From an uncultured Lachnospiraceae bacterium (lineage in GTDB: Bacteria > Bacillota > Clostridia > Lachnospirales > Lachnospiraceae): a stretch of 64,000 bases of DNA. The notes below the pieces were generated by a model. It was not told the DNA's origin, searched no databases, and saw nothing but the letters and a program-made list of their open reading frames with translations. Positions 34,225 to 42,835 of the stretch are shown here, one piece after another. Every line of letters starts with the position of its first letter. Position 1 is the stretch's first letter. A program made the position numbers and the translations under genes. Where the stretch lies: positions 86,435 to 150,434 of the forward strand of contig CATOPL010000007.1 of the NCBI GenBank assembly GCA_951802115.1, read 5' to 3'.

Positions 34225-35631
34225 TTAAAACTGGTAATACAGAAACGGATCATCCATCCCCAAATACATACAGTACACACACCACCAGAACAGAACCAAC
34301 AACCCGCATGTCGCAGGAAATGTATATTTTACAGATTCATAAAGCTTCCTGGGAATACCTGTGCAGCATACAAGAGCTGCGATCATGGAGCCCAGATATG
34401 CCGTACCATATTTCAGAAAATCTCCACGAAATACCGTTTCACCCGACAGACCGAAAAATGGAAACAGACGGCTTAAATATATTCCAATCTGCCCCACGTC
34501 CGTAACCGCAAATAACAGCCAGGACAGAGGAATCACTGCAAACATATAAAGGTGACCCAGCACCGGAACTTTATCAAAGAGTTTTAAAAGCCCGCATTTT
34601 TCCAGAAAGATAAGCGTAAAAAGAGATACTCCCCACAGCACAAAATTCCAGCCGGCTCCATGCCACAGTCCGGTCAGCATCCAGACTATGAACAGATTCC
34701 TGTATGGATGACTTCGGTTTCCTCCCAGCGGAATGTAAACGTATTCCCGAAACCATCCTCCCAGCGTCATATGCCAGCGCCTCCAGAACTCCGTCATGGA
34801 CCGTGACAGATATGGATTATGAAAATTATCCGGAAAATCAAATCCCATCATCCGGCCCAGCCCTTTTGCCATCAGAGAATAACCGTAGAAATCAAAATAA
34901 ATCTGAAACGTATATGCCAGAATCCCCAGCCAGGCAAGCGGACAGGAAATGCTTTCATAACCTATCGCGCTGATCTGCGTCCAAAGACTACCCGTTCTGT
35001 TGGCAATCAGAACTTTCAATGAAAGTCCGATCGTAAACTCTCTCAGTCCATCCTCCAGATTTCGGAAAGAATGACTGCGTTCCTGAAGCTGATCCTGCAC
35101 ATGACTGTAAGTCACGATTGGCCCTGCAATAAGCTGTGGAAACATGCACAGATAAGTTCCCAGCGTCAGATAAGAACGCTCCGACGTTACCTTCTTTCTG
35201 TACACATCAATCAAATAAGAACTGATTTGAAATGTGTAGAAACTGATTCCGATCGGCAAAACCAGCCGTACGCAGGGGAAACTTATTCCCGCTCCCAGAC
35301 TGTCAGACAACCGGTTCACATTTTCTGTCAGGAAACCCAGATATTTGAACACAAACAGACATCCCAGATTCCAGGAAAGACCGGCTGTCAGCCATATTCC
35401 CCTCTCTCTTCTGTTCCTGCATCTGTCTATCAGACGGGCCGCCATATAGTTAACCAAAATGGATATCAACATCAGAACGAGATAAAATGGATGCTCTTTC
35501 ACTCCATAATAATAAAATACCAGACTGGCTATAAAGACCACTGCATTTTTCCATGAAACCGGAGTCAAAAAATAGAGCAGCAAAAACGCAGGCAGAAAAT
35601 AAAACAGAAATGTTAAACTGCTGAAAACCAT
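34225..35631 (-). CDS. MBOAT-family membrane O-acyltransferase (AlgI/DltB-like)
   Basis: Polytopic membrane enzyme of 468 aa with about ten hydrophobic segments. The catalytic histidine is in MLTGLWHGAGWNFVLWG (about residue 323), with the upstream family pattern FWRRWHMTLGGWFREYVYIPLGG. It would move acetyl groups from the cytoplasm across the membrane to the partner SGNH protein. There is no dltA, dltC or dltD nearby, so this is the AlgI/PatA-type two-gene arrangement rather than teichoic-acid D-alanylation. The site AAGGG precedes the ATG. Confidence 0.93.
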   Translation of the reverse strand: MVFSSLTFLFYFLPAFLLLYFLTPVSWKNAVVFIASLVFYYYGVKEHPFYLVLMLISILVNYMAARLIDRCRNRRERGIWLTAGLSWNLGCLFVFKYLGFLTENVNRLSDSLGAGISFPCVRLVLPIGISFYTFQISSYLIDVYRKKVTSERSYLTLGTYLCMFPQLIAGPIVTYSHVQDQLQERSHSFRNLEDGLREFTIGLSLKVLIANRTGSLWTQISAIGYESISCPLAWLGILAYTFQIYFDFYGYSLMAKGLGRMMGFDFPDNFHNPYLSRSMTEFWRRWHMTLGGWFREYVYIPLGGNRSHPYRNLFIVWMLTGLWHGAGWNFVLWGVSLFTLIFLEKCGLLKLFDKVPVLGHLYMFAVIPLSWLLFAVTDVGQIGIYLSRLFPFFGLSGETVFRGDFLKYGTAYLGSMIAALVCCTGIPRKLYESVKYTFPATCGLLVLFWWCVYCMYLGMDDPFLYYQF

Positions 35632-35842
35632 GTAGATCCCTTCTTGTTTCCTTTCTCATTTGAACTGATTTTATTATAGTTTTTTCATGCATCGAAACAG
35701 CATCATATCTGTTAAAAATATGTGACAATTTGTTTCATTTTCCGCCAGAATTATGTACTTTTGCGCCCGGCATACAAAAGCAGATACAAGGAAACTCTGA
35801 AATGTTCCAGGAAACCGCACACTTGCAGGAAGCAATAAAAAC

Positions 35843-35931
35843 AGCGGACTGTTATAAGCTGCCTCCGCCCCTGTGACCGGCAATGCCAATACCGATCACA
35901 GTGGGCAGACTGCACTTTACAACAGTCCGCT
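35843..35931. terminator. Two-stem cruciform terminator, related to the element after rpsO
   Basis: Outer arms AGCGGACTGTT and AACAGTCCGCT are perfect, with T-runs outside on both strands. The inner stem pairs CCCCTGTGACCGG with CCGATCACAGTGGG around 11 bases. The inner sequence is nearly the same as in the element at 28024-28165. It lies after the cohesin-like gene and would end that operon. The rest of the 35632-35942 gap holds only the MBOAT leader. Confidence 0.7.
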
Positions 35932-35942
35932 ATTTTTAATGA

Positions 35943-37016
35943 TTATTTTCTGATCTTTTTCCTTGTCTTAGGCTTTTTCTTTGCCTTCTCTGTACTTCTT
36001 GCTTTTTCTTCCTTCTTTTTCTGCTGGCGCCTGTATTCAAGCACCATCAAAAAGATTACCGCTCCTGACGCCAGAACTGCTGCGAGTATTACGGCGATCA
36101 GCAGGAAATCCGGCTGTTTTTCGTTTCCTTCAGCAATCACTTCCTCCACTGAAGGCGTTTCTTGCGGTTCCTGCTCTTCCTCTTCCGAAACCTCGTCTTC
36201 CAGTTTCCGGTCAGAAGAATCCGGTTCTGAATCCGGATCTTCCTCTGAAACCGCCACATAGCTGCTTCCCGTCCGGATTCTCACATTTCTGCGATTCTGC
36301 ATCCGACTGTTGGGCGGCGGCTTTATATTTCCGGAACCGGCAGGAACAGAAGCGTTATCTGAAGCTGAGTTCCCTCCGCTGCTTCCGCCTGACGTATCCC
36401 CTGTATGATCGTCTTCTTCATCCTGATCATATCCCGGTTCTTCCACATCAGGCTCCTGCTCATCTTCTCCGGGCTCCTGTCCGTCCCCGCCTGGCTGCTC
36501 CTCACCGCCATTTCCGGGATCCGGTTTTTCTGTATTTCCGACGGATATCTTCTGTGCCGGAGATGCATTGACCGACACCGGCTTTTGCATGTCAAAGGCA
36601 TCATTGACAAAATCCACCCCGTCCTCCTTTACGCAGACGGTCGCTGCCGCAGAGCCTTCGCCGGCATCCAGAACCACTTTTCCCAGGCTCAGCTCTTCAC
36701 TGAGAGCAAAGCCTTCCTCCTTTTTTCCAGAGACATAAATATTCAATGTCCCTGTCTCTTTCTCATAGCGATACTGTTTCACCGTACTGGAAATTCCAGG
36801 AGAGAACTCGAAAGAGATGCCGCCGTCTCCTTCTGTGATTTCAACGTCCAGGCTGACTCGCATAGACACAACCTGATCAACCGAGGCTTTCGTCGAAACC
36901 TCCACCTTATTTTCTTCTGCAGTCAGAATCACATCCTGCTCCAGCGCACTGGACGGAATTCCCCAGCAGAAAAAACACAAGAGTAAAAATCCCATTCCCT
37001 GAATCAGCTTTTTCAT
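35943..37016 (-). CDS. Membrane-anchored protein with cohesin-like ectodomain
   Basis: A 357-aa protein: signal peptide 1-24, a beta-rich extracellular domain about 25-150 whose strand pattern (MRVSLDVEITEGDGGISFEF, then LNIYVSGKKEEGFALSEELS and CVKEDGVDFVNDAFDM) resembles a short cohesin, an acidic Pro/Gly/Asp linker about 155-290, a membrane helix about 300-322 and a strongly basic tail. Its ATG overlaps the stop of the M60-peptidase gene (ATGA), so the two are coupled. That upstream protein carries a dockerin, which makes a cohesin role plausible. The cohesin call is inference from pattern and context; the anchoring is well supported. Confidence 0.7.
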   Translation of the reverse strand: MKKLIQGMGFLLLCFFCWGIPSSALEQDVILTAEENKVEVSTKASVDQVVSMRVSLDVEITEGDGGISFEFSPGISSTVKQYRYEKETGTLNIYVSGKKEEGFALSEELSLGKVVLDAGEGSAAATVCVKEDGVDFVNDAFDMQKPVSVNASPAQKISVGNTEKPDPGNGGEEQPGGDGQEPGEDEQEPDVEEPGYDQDEEDDHTGDTSGGSSGGNSASDNASVPAGSGNIKPPPNSRMQNRRNVRIRTGSSYVAVSEEDPDSEPDSSDRKLEDEVSEEEEQEPQETPSVEEVIAEGNEKQPDFLLIAVILAAVLASGAVIFLMVLEYRRQQKKKEEKARSTEKAKKKPKTRKKIRK

Positions 37017-40000
37017 CTTCTCTTCTCCATGCCCGAATCCAGCACAACTGTGCCCAGCGGATCCGGAACCTTTACAAAATCCGTATCGCTGACCAGCCGC
37101 TGGCCTTCGTTTGTCAGAGCATTGTCCACCCGGCAAAGTTCTGCTCTCACCTGTTTTGGAAGATCATCCCTGCTGATTCCATCCTCCGGTTCAAACCAGT
37201 AGATCCATATGCCCTCCGAGACATCGCCAAGCAGCGCATCCTCATCTTTCAAAGGCGGCGCAAGAATAATCTGATGTGCCGTCAGTGTACCTTCATCATC
37301 CGTTCCACCCACGATTTTTCCGTTTTCATCATAAAGCACTACCACATTATACGCCGGATTTCCTTTGTAAGTCCCGGTAAACAGAATCGATCCTGCCGGA
37401 ATCTCATACTGTTTGCCTCCTTCAGCGTATGAATAAGCTTCTTTCAGCGTACCGATCCCCTGAGAAGAAAGCTCCACATTATCCCCGGAAGGTCCATACA
37501 GGCCAATCTCGGCCGCAGACAGAGACACTCCCTGCTGCCCGACTGCCGTAAGCTTCACATACGCTGTATCGTAAGTACAGATACGGTTATTCTTATCATG
37601 GAAATAAATTTTCGCAGTACCATTGTTCAGACTGAAATTTCCCGCAGCTGCTTCCTGATACTCACTTCCATCCTCGCTGACCTCGACTTTGTAAGCTCCG
37701 ATTGCCGTACCTGACCCGCAGGTATAGCTCAATGCGGATACCTCCTCCATCTGATTCAGCTGCAGGATAATATAAGGTTCTTCGCTCCCGCAAGAGCCGG
37801 TAAAGACCGTCGTATCGTCATTATCTATCAACCGGCTGACTGTGGATTCTCTGGTCGGTTCACACGGAAGTTCCTCTGTAGCATCCGGTATTTTATCTTC
37901 TGCCGATACCATATTTGTCACCGCCGTCCACGCGGTTTTATCAAGATATCCGCTTCCTCCGGCTTTCACAGAACCCGCCCGGTATACCCCGGAATAGTTC
38001 ATGCATTTGTCTACCGCTTTTATTTCATAGCCGATCACATGATTGGCGGCAAACGACACCTGATCTGTAAAGGTACTCTCCTGTGTAAATCCGGCAATTT
38101 CCCGTCTTTCTTCTCCCCATTCGGTGAAGACCCGAATGATTTCATAGCCCTGAAGCATTGCCTCTGAAACCGAAGATTCTATGGAAAGCGTAATCTGTCC
38201 GTTTTCAGCAGGTTTCAGCTGTACGGAAGTCACCACATCTTTCCCGGAAATATTCTGTCCGTTTCCATTTGTCATCTCATAGACGCGCGCCGTATCATCT
38301 ACATAATAGATTGCACGTTCTTCTTTCGGGAACTGCCCCACATACTTGCTGGTAGCGCTGTCCGGCACCATGCCCCATCTGGTAAAAAATTCCGTCAGAT
38401 CGCGCTCCGCCGCCGCACTGGCAAGCCTCATCAGATTCTGATCCCGGTCGCCGTCGAGTGTCAGCGCCACATTCCCCGGAGAAGGTGCAGATGCGGCATT
38501 GCGCGCATAACTGTCTACCCGTGCAAAGAACAGGTTTTCCCTCGTCTCCTGCCAGGAATCATACATCTTATAATTATAATCTCTGTCATATGCCAGATGA
38601 AGCTGCCAGTACATGCCAAGCTGCGTAAACACGTCACTGGCATATCCCACAGAACCGGAAGTGACCTTTTTAAACACTTTCGGATACTGAAAACGTACGG
38701 TATCATTTCTGTCCTTGGCCTGCGCCAGTACAGAATAATAATTATTGGTCACCTCCGCATGTGCATAGGCAGACTGATTAATCTGATGGCCGATCTCGTG
38801 GGCAATTCCCCAGCCAAAATATCCGCCGCTTTGATACCTGCCATTTTCATCTGCACTGACAGGCGTGCCATTCATCAGACCAGGAACAGACCCCCACTCA
38901 ATTCCTATATGATCCCCGGAAGCATACATAAATGCACCGGCAAACATCCTCATGTAACGGATGTTCAGATATCGGTAAGGAAGATGGTTACGACTGACCA
39001 CAGTCTCCTCTGTTCCCTCTGCAAAAGAATCCGTCAGTCCTTTATGCTGATAGAACAGAAGAAGCATCCGGTCCATCGCCTGAACTGTACTGCTCAGCCT
39101 GGAAACCTTGTCAGCTCCAAGCCCTGCCAGCACCTGTCCGGCAGGAACAGAAAGCATCATATAATCGGTCACAATGTCTGTCATATTTAAAATACAGGTC
39201 TTTTCATCATAGGCATATGTATTTACATTCTTGTTATCAGAAGACGTATGACTGTCCGCATGACCGTTTGGCATCCCTGACACATATGTCTGCAGCTCCT
39301 GTACATACTGTTCAATCCTTGCCGCGCGTTCTGCTTCTGATACCCGATATAGGTTCAGAACCGGATACGCTGTTCCGCCGCTCACACGGACTGCATACTG
39401 ATCTTCCGGATTATTCCCCGTATACTGCACATACAGCGCTCCGCCTTTCTCCACATCCGTACTGGAGAATTTGGGCACCGTAATTACATTTCTGCCGATC
39501 TTCAGTCCTGCAATTCTTGACAGTCCGTCCGACTCTGCATACTGCTGTGTAAAAACGAGCTGCAGTTTTGCATCTGTTCCGGATTTCATGCCCGGGTTAC
39601 CGACGTAAACTATAATCTCTTCCTCTGCAGCGGCTGTAACGCCCAGCGGCTGCCTTGCAACCAGGCCGCCCACAGAAATATCCTGATCCTTCTGTGCATT
39701 GATTTCAGGATTGATCTGAATCACGCCGCCAAGTCCGTTAGTCTCCAGCAGCTCTCTTGCTGTATCCAGCTCTTTCTGAAGCATGCTTCGCTCCGGATGA
39801 TACTCTTTGCTCACCGGATCCGGGGTGTCAAGCCGTTTCTGCAGCTTATCAATCGCAGCTTCATCCACATCTTCCCGCAGCATGATATGCAGATCATCGG
39901 CGTAAAGAGCTAAAATATCGTTTTCCAGACTGTCATATTCATAAAATCTGACCTCTGCAATGGTCACGTTCCTCAGTCTTCCGTCTGACTGTCCAACGCC

Positions 40001-42484
40001 GATCCGTATGCTGGAAGTTTTAATCGGATCCTTCAGCTTGATCAAATAATATTTTCTGCTGTCGCTCGTTCTGCGGGAAATGGATACATTCCCGGCAGTC
40101 TGGAGCTGTCCGTTTTCATCCTCATACTGCACATTGACAAAGGAATAATATCCCATATCCATAGGCTGAGCCAGTGCGATCATTCCAATCTCATAGACAT
40201 CATCAAGCTGAGCGGTGAGACCGTTTCCTCTGTTTGGATACGCGGCACTGAAATCCCAGTCCTTCTTATCTGCATAAGAAGTATATGCATTGTCAAATAC
40301 GCCCAGCGCGCTGCCAGGTTTGGTATCCAGAGGACTGTCCACCATCGTGACTTCTTTGCTGTCCACAGAAGCCGATACAATGTGACTGCTCAGTTTTCCT
40401 TCTCCGTTTGAGGTATTAATCAGCTTGTATTCCGGCAGTTTCGCCGGCACCAGCCCGCTGATTGTAGAATCCGAAGCCGTCAAAGACGCCGGACCTTCTC
40501 CCAGTTCATTCGTTCCGGTCAGATATACAAGATATTTTGTGTCATCTTTCAAATCTTCTACTTTATAATAGGTTCCTGTTATGCCTGCGATTTTCTCAAA
40601 ACCATCTGCGCCTTCTTCTTTATAAAACAGATTATAACTGTCTGTATCTTTCATATCTGCCCATCGCACTTCAATACAGCGATACCCGCCCGCCACTTTG
40701 ACCCGGTCAGGCGCCGGCGGCTTTCCGTCCGGTTTCGGAATTACAACCACTTTCCCTGAATAACCGCTTTTCCATTCACCGTTTAAAGACTGGACGCTGA
40801 CCTCATAGGGAATATTATTTTCCATCTTATCGCCCATAAACTGCTGAATTGCGGCCGGACTGGAAGTCGTCCTGCGGTAATCTGTCTGTCCTTCACTCTC
40901 TATGCGTATTTCATAAGCCGTTACATTCGGCTGCGCATCCCATTTTACGGTAAATGATTTATTTCCGGGCTCCGCTGATACATGCTCCGGAATATTCATC
41001 TCCGGATCCGGAATCCGGCTCTCCATATCATTGACAAATTCTATGCTGGATATTTCTGCCAGATTTTTTGCATTGGCAGTCCTGGTGATCCGGAAAGTAA
41101 CCCGTTTCACCGCAATCTGTCCGCCAAGATAGATTCTCAGAGAACCGTCTTTATTCCTCTCAATCTCAAACTCCTGCGTCTGTACGGCAGAAACCGTGGA
41201 TAAACCATGTCCCGACAACATCCCTGCTATTGTTCTGCCACTGTCGGTTTCTATCAGAATACTGCCTTCCACAACGGCATTGTCCGCATTTTCAGGTTTG
41301 CCGACCAGGATTTCTTCCATAACCGGCGCCTGACGGTATTTTCCAAAATCGAACCGGATCTCCAGCGGATTCTCCTCTGTGATAGTTCCATTCTCTCCGG
41401 CAAGTGTAAATCCACCTTCCGCATTTAACATACTCTCCAGACTTCCCGACTGGACTGTACCGCCTTCTATCTCCAGCGTCGCAGCATCCAGCGGGATAAG
41501 CTTTTCCAGCGTCGCCTCATGGTCAGAACCGAGTATTCTGGTCAGATAGTTCAGATCACGAAGGTCAACTTCTCCGTCCCCGTACAGATCGTAGGACGAT
41601 TCATAACGCCCCTCATCCACTGCATCGATCAGAAGTTCGACATCCGCATTGTCCAGTTTTCCGTCCCCGTTCAGATCCCCTTTTGCAATCAGTCCCGGCT
41701 GCGCCGTATCCGTTCCCACTGCCGCCTCACCGGTATAAAGCTGAACACGATAAGCAAGCCCGTCCACGTCTATCGTCTGTGTATATGTAACATAACCTTC
41801 ACCGGACACCTGCAGCCTGTAAGTGCCGGCTTCCAGCAAAGGAAAGCGAACCGACGCCGAAGGCGCAGAAAGCATTTCTTCTTCCGGAGCAGAAAGCACC
41901 GCTTTTTGAAGTTCTTGCTCTTCTCCTTCCAGAGTTACCAGAAACTCCTGTTCTTCCTCCACCGGGACTCCCGCTACAATCCGCACCTCCACGGAACCTT
42001 TCATAACATCTTGTCCGTCCTGAGCCGATCTGTCAAACGGTTCTTCCATATCATTCTGAGAAGCCGGTTCCCGGACGTCATCATCTCCTGGCATCCCTTC
42101 TGTTTCTGCGTCATCCTCTGAAGTTTCATCATCCAGCTCGTCCGCTTCCGGTGAATCGTCTTCCGAACCATCCTCTTCTGGTGAATTGTCCTCCGAACCG
42201 TTCTCATTTGATGGATCTTCTTCCTGATCGTCGTCTTTTGGTACATTATGATCCGAATCGCTATCCTCCAATGATCCGTCTTCTTTCATTCCTTCATCCG
42301 GCATCCCGCTTCCCATGACACTGTCTTTTGGTATCTCATCGTCCTGCTCCGCCGCCACCGAATCTGCGGGCATCCGTCTGACTGTCCCATCCACTCCGCT
42401 GGCCGACGCTGCAAAACTGCCGCTGGAAACGATCAGCACTGCAGAAAGCACCCCTGCAAGCAATCTGGAAATTTTCCCTTTCAT
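37013..42484 (-). CDS. Secreted M60-type (enhancin-like) metallopeptidase with dockerin, FN3 and F5/8-type domains
   Basis: An 1823-aa secreted protein. Order: signal peptide 1-29; long Asp/Glu/Ser-rich stretch about 40-155; a regulatory-like beta domain about 160-250; dockerin about 263-322 with two calcium loops (GDLNGDGKLDNAD and DLYGDGEVDLRD); a beta domain; two FN3 domains (about 498-685); an F5/8C-like region (about 700-850); the peptidase, with zinc site H1229-E1230-H1233 and E1244 (WGIAHEIGHQIN); and a C-terminal F5/8C domain (about 1515-1665). M60 peptidases cleave mucin-type glycoproteins. There is no cell-wall anchor, and the next gene encodes a membrane-anchored cohesin-like partner. 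AGGAGG supports this start. Confidence 0.9.
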   Translation of the reverse strand: MKGKISRLLAGVLSAVLIVSSGSFAASASGVDGTVRRMPADSVAAEQDDEIPKDSVMGSGMPDEGMKEDGSLEDSDSDHNVPKDDDQEEDPSNENGSEDNSPEEDGSEDDSPEADELDDETSEDDAETEGMPGDDDVREPASQNDMEEPFDRSAQDGQDVMKGSVEVRIVAGVPVEEEQEFLVTLEGEEQELQKAVLSAPEEEMLSAPSASVRFPLLEAGTYRLQVSGEGYVTYTQTIDVDGLAYRVQLYTGEAAVGTDTAQPGLIAKGDLNGDGKLDNADVELLIDAVDEGRYESSYDLYGDGEVDLRDLNYLTRILGSDHEATLEKLIPLDAATLEIEGGTVQSGSLESMLNAEGGFTLAGENGTITEENPLEIRFDFGKYRQAPVMEEILVGKPENADNAVVEGSILIETDSGRTIAGMLSGHGLSTVSAVQTQEFEIERNKDGSLRIYLGGQIAVKRVTFRITRTANAKNLAEISSIEFVNDMESRIPDPEMNIPEHVSAEPGNKSFTVKWDAQPNVTAYEIRIESEGQTDYRRTTSSPAAIQQFMGDKMENNIPYEVSVQSLNGEWKSGYSGKVVVIPKPDGKPPAPDRVKVAGGYRCIEVRWADMKDTDSYNLFYKEEGADGFEKIAGITGTYYKVEDLKDDTKYLVYLTGTNELGEGPASLTASDSTISGLVPAKLPEYKLINTSNGEGKLSSHIVSASVDSKEVTMVDSPLDTKPGSALGVFDNAYTSYADKKDWDFSAAYPNRGNGLTAQLDDVYEIGMIALAQPMDMGYYSFVNVQYEDENGQLQTAGNVSISRRTSDSRKYYLIKLKDPIKTSSIRIGVGQSDGRLRNVTIAEVRFYEYDSLENDILALYADDLHIMLREDVDEAAIDKLQKRLDTPDPVSKEYHPERSMLQKELDTARELLETNGLGGVIQINPEINAQKDQDISVGGLVARQPLGVTAAAEEEIIVYVGNPGMKSGTDAKLQLVFTQQYAESDGLSRIAGLKIGRNVITVPKFSSTDVEKGGALYVQYTGNNPEDQYAVRVSGGTAYPVLNLYRVSEAERAARIEQYVQELQTYVSGMPNGHADSHTSSDNKNVNTYAYDEKTCILNMTDIVTDYMMLSVPAGQVLAGLGADKVSRLSSTVQAMDRMLLLFYQHKGLTDSFAEGTEETVVSRNHLPYRYLNIRYMRMFAGAFMYASGDHIGIEWGSVPGLMNGTPVSADENGRYQSGGYFGWGIAHEIGHQINQSAYAHAEVTNNYYSVLAQAKDRNDTVRFQYPKVFKKVTSGSVGYASDVFTQLGMYWQLHLAYDRDYNYKMYDSWQETRENLFFARVDSYARNAASAPSPGNVALTLDGDRDQNLMRLASAAAERDLTEFFTRWGMVPDSATSKYVGQFPKEERAIYYVDDTARVYEMTNGNGQNISGKDVVTSVQLKPAENGQITLSIESSVSEAMLQGYEIIRVFTEWGEERREIAGFTQESTFTDQVSFAANHVIGYEIKAVDKCMNYSGVYRAGSVKAGGSGYLDKTAWTAVTNMVSAEDKIPDATEELPCEPTRESTVSRLIDNDDTTVFTGSCGSEEPYIILQLNQMEEVSALSYTCGSGTAIGAYKVEVSEDGSEYQEAAAGNFSLNNGTAKIYFHDKNNRICTYDTAYVKLTAVGQQGVSLSAAEIGLYGPSGDNVELSSQGIGTLKEAYSYAEGGKQYEIPAGSILFTGTYKGNPAYNVVVLYDENGKIVGGTDDEGTLTAHQIILAPPLKDEDALLGDVSEGIWIYWFEPEDGISRDDLPKQVRAELCRVDNALTNEGQRLVSDTDFVKVPDPLGTVVLDSGMEKRR

Positions 42485-42650
42485 CTGTTCTGCCTCCTGT
42501 TTTCTACAGACCCCCATAACGTTTCTTCTGTCTGAACATTACTTGTTTATCTGGACCGCAGCAGATTAATACCGACTTGCAGCCCCGTTTTTTTCCACGA
42601 AAATGAGCCAGACGGCTGCAAAGCAGACATTTGGCAAATACCGCGAGAGT

Positions 42651-42788
42651 CAAGGGGTTGCCGCAAATCATGATTCTGTCTGTCCACTCGATGAACTGTA
42701 CGGAATGAAACGAACTGAAAATTCTGTCCGATACATTCCATACAAATACTGAATAAACAGGCGGAAGCGCCTTTTGCAACAGCCCCTT
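42651..42788 (-). terminator. Large stem-loop element after the flavodiiron gene
   Basis: Read with the flavodiiron gene, outer arm CAAGGGGCTGTTGCAAA pairs with TTTGCGGCAACCCCTTG (three G-U-compatible mismatches) about 105 bases later. Inside are GGCGCTTCCGCC and a TGTATGGAATG/CATTCCGTACA stem. The outer arms resemble those after rpsO. It occupies much of the 351-base gap before the M60-peptidase gene; no small gene is seen there. Confidence 0.55.
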
Positions 42789-42835
42789 GATTATTGACTT
42801 ATAACAGTGCCCATATTTTATAATAAAATGGTAAT

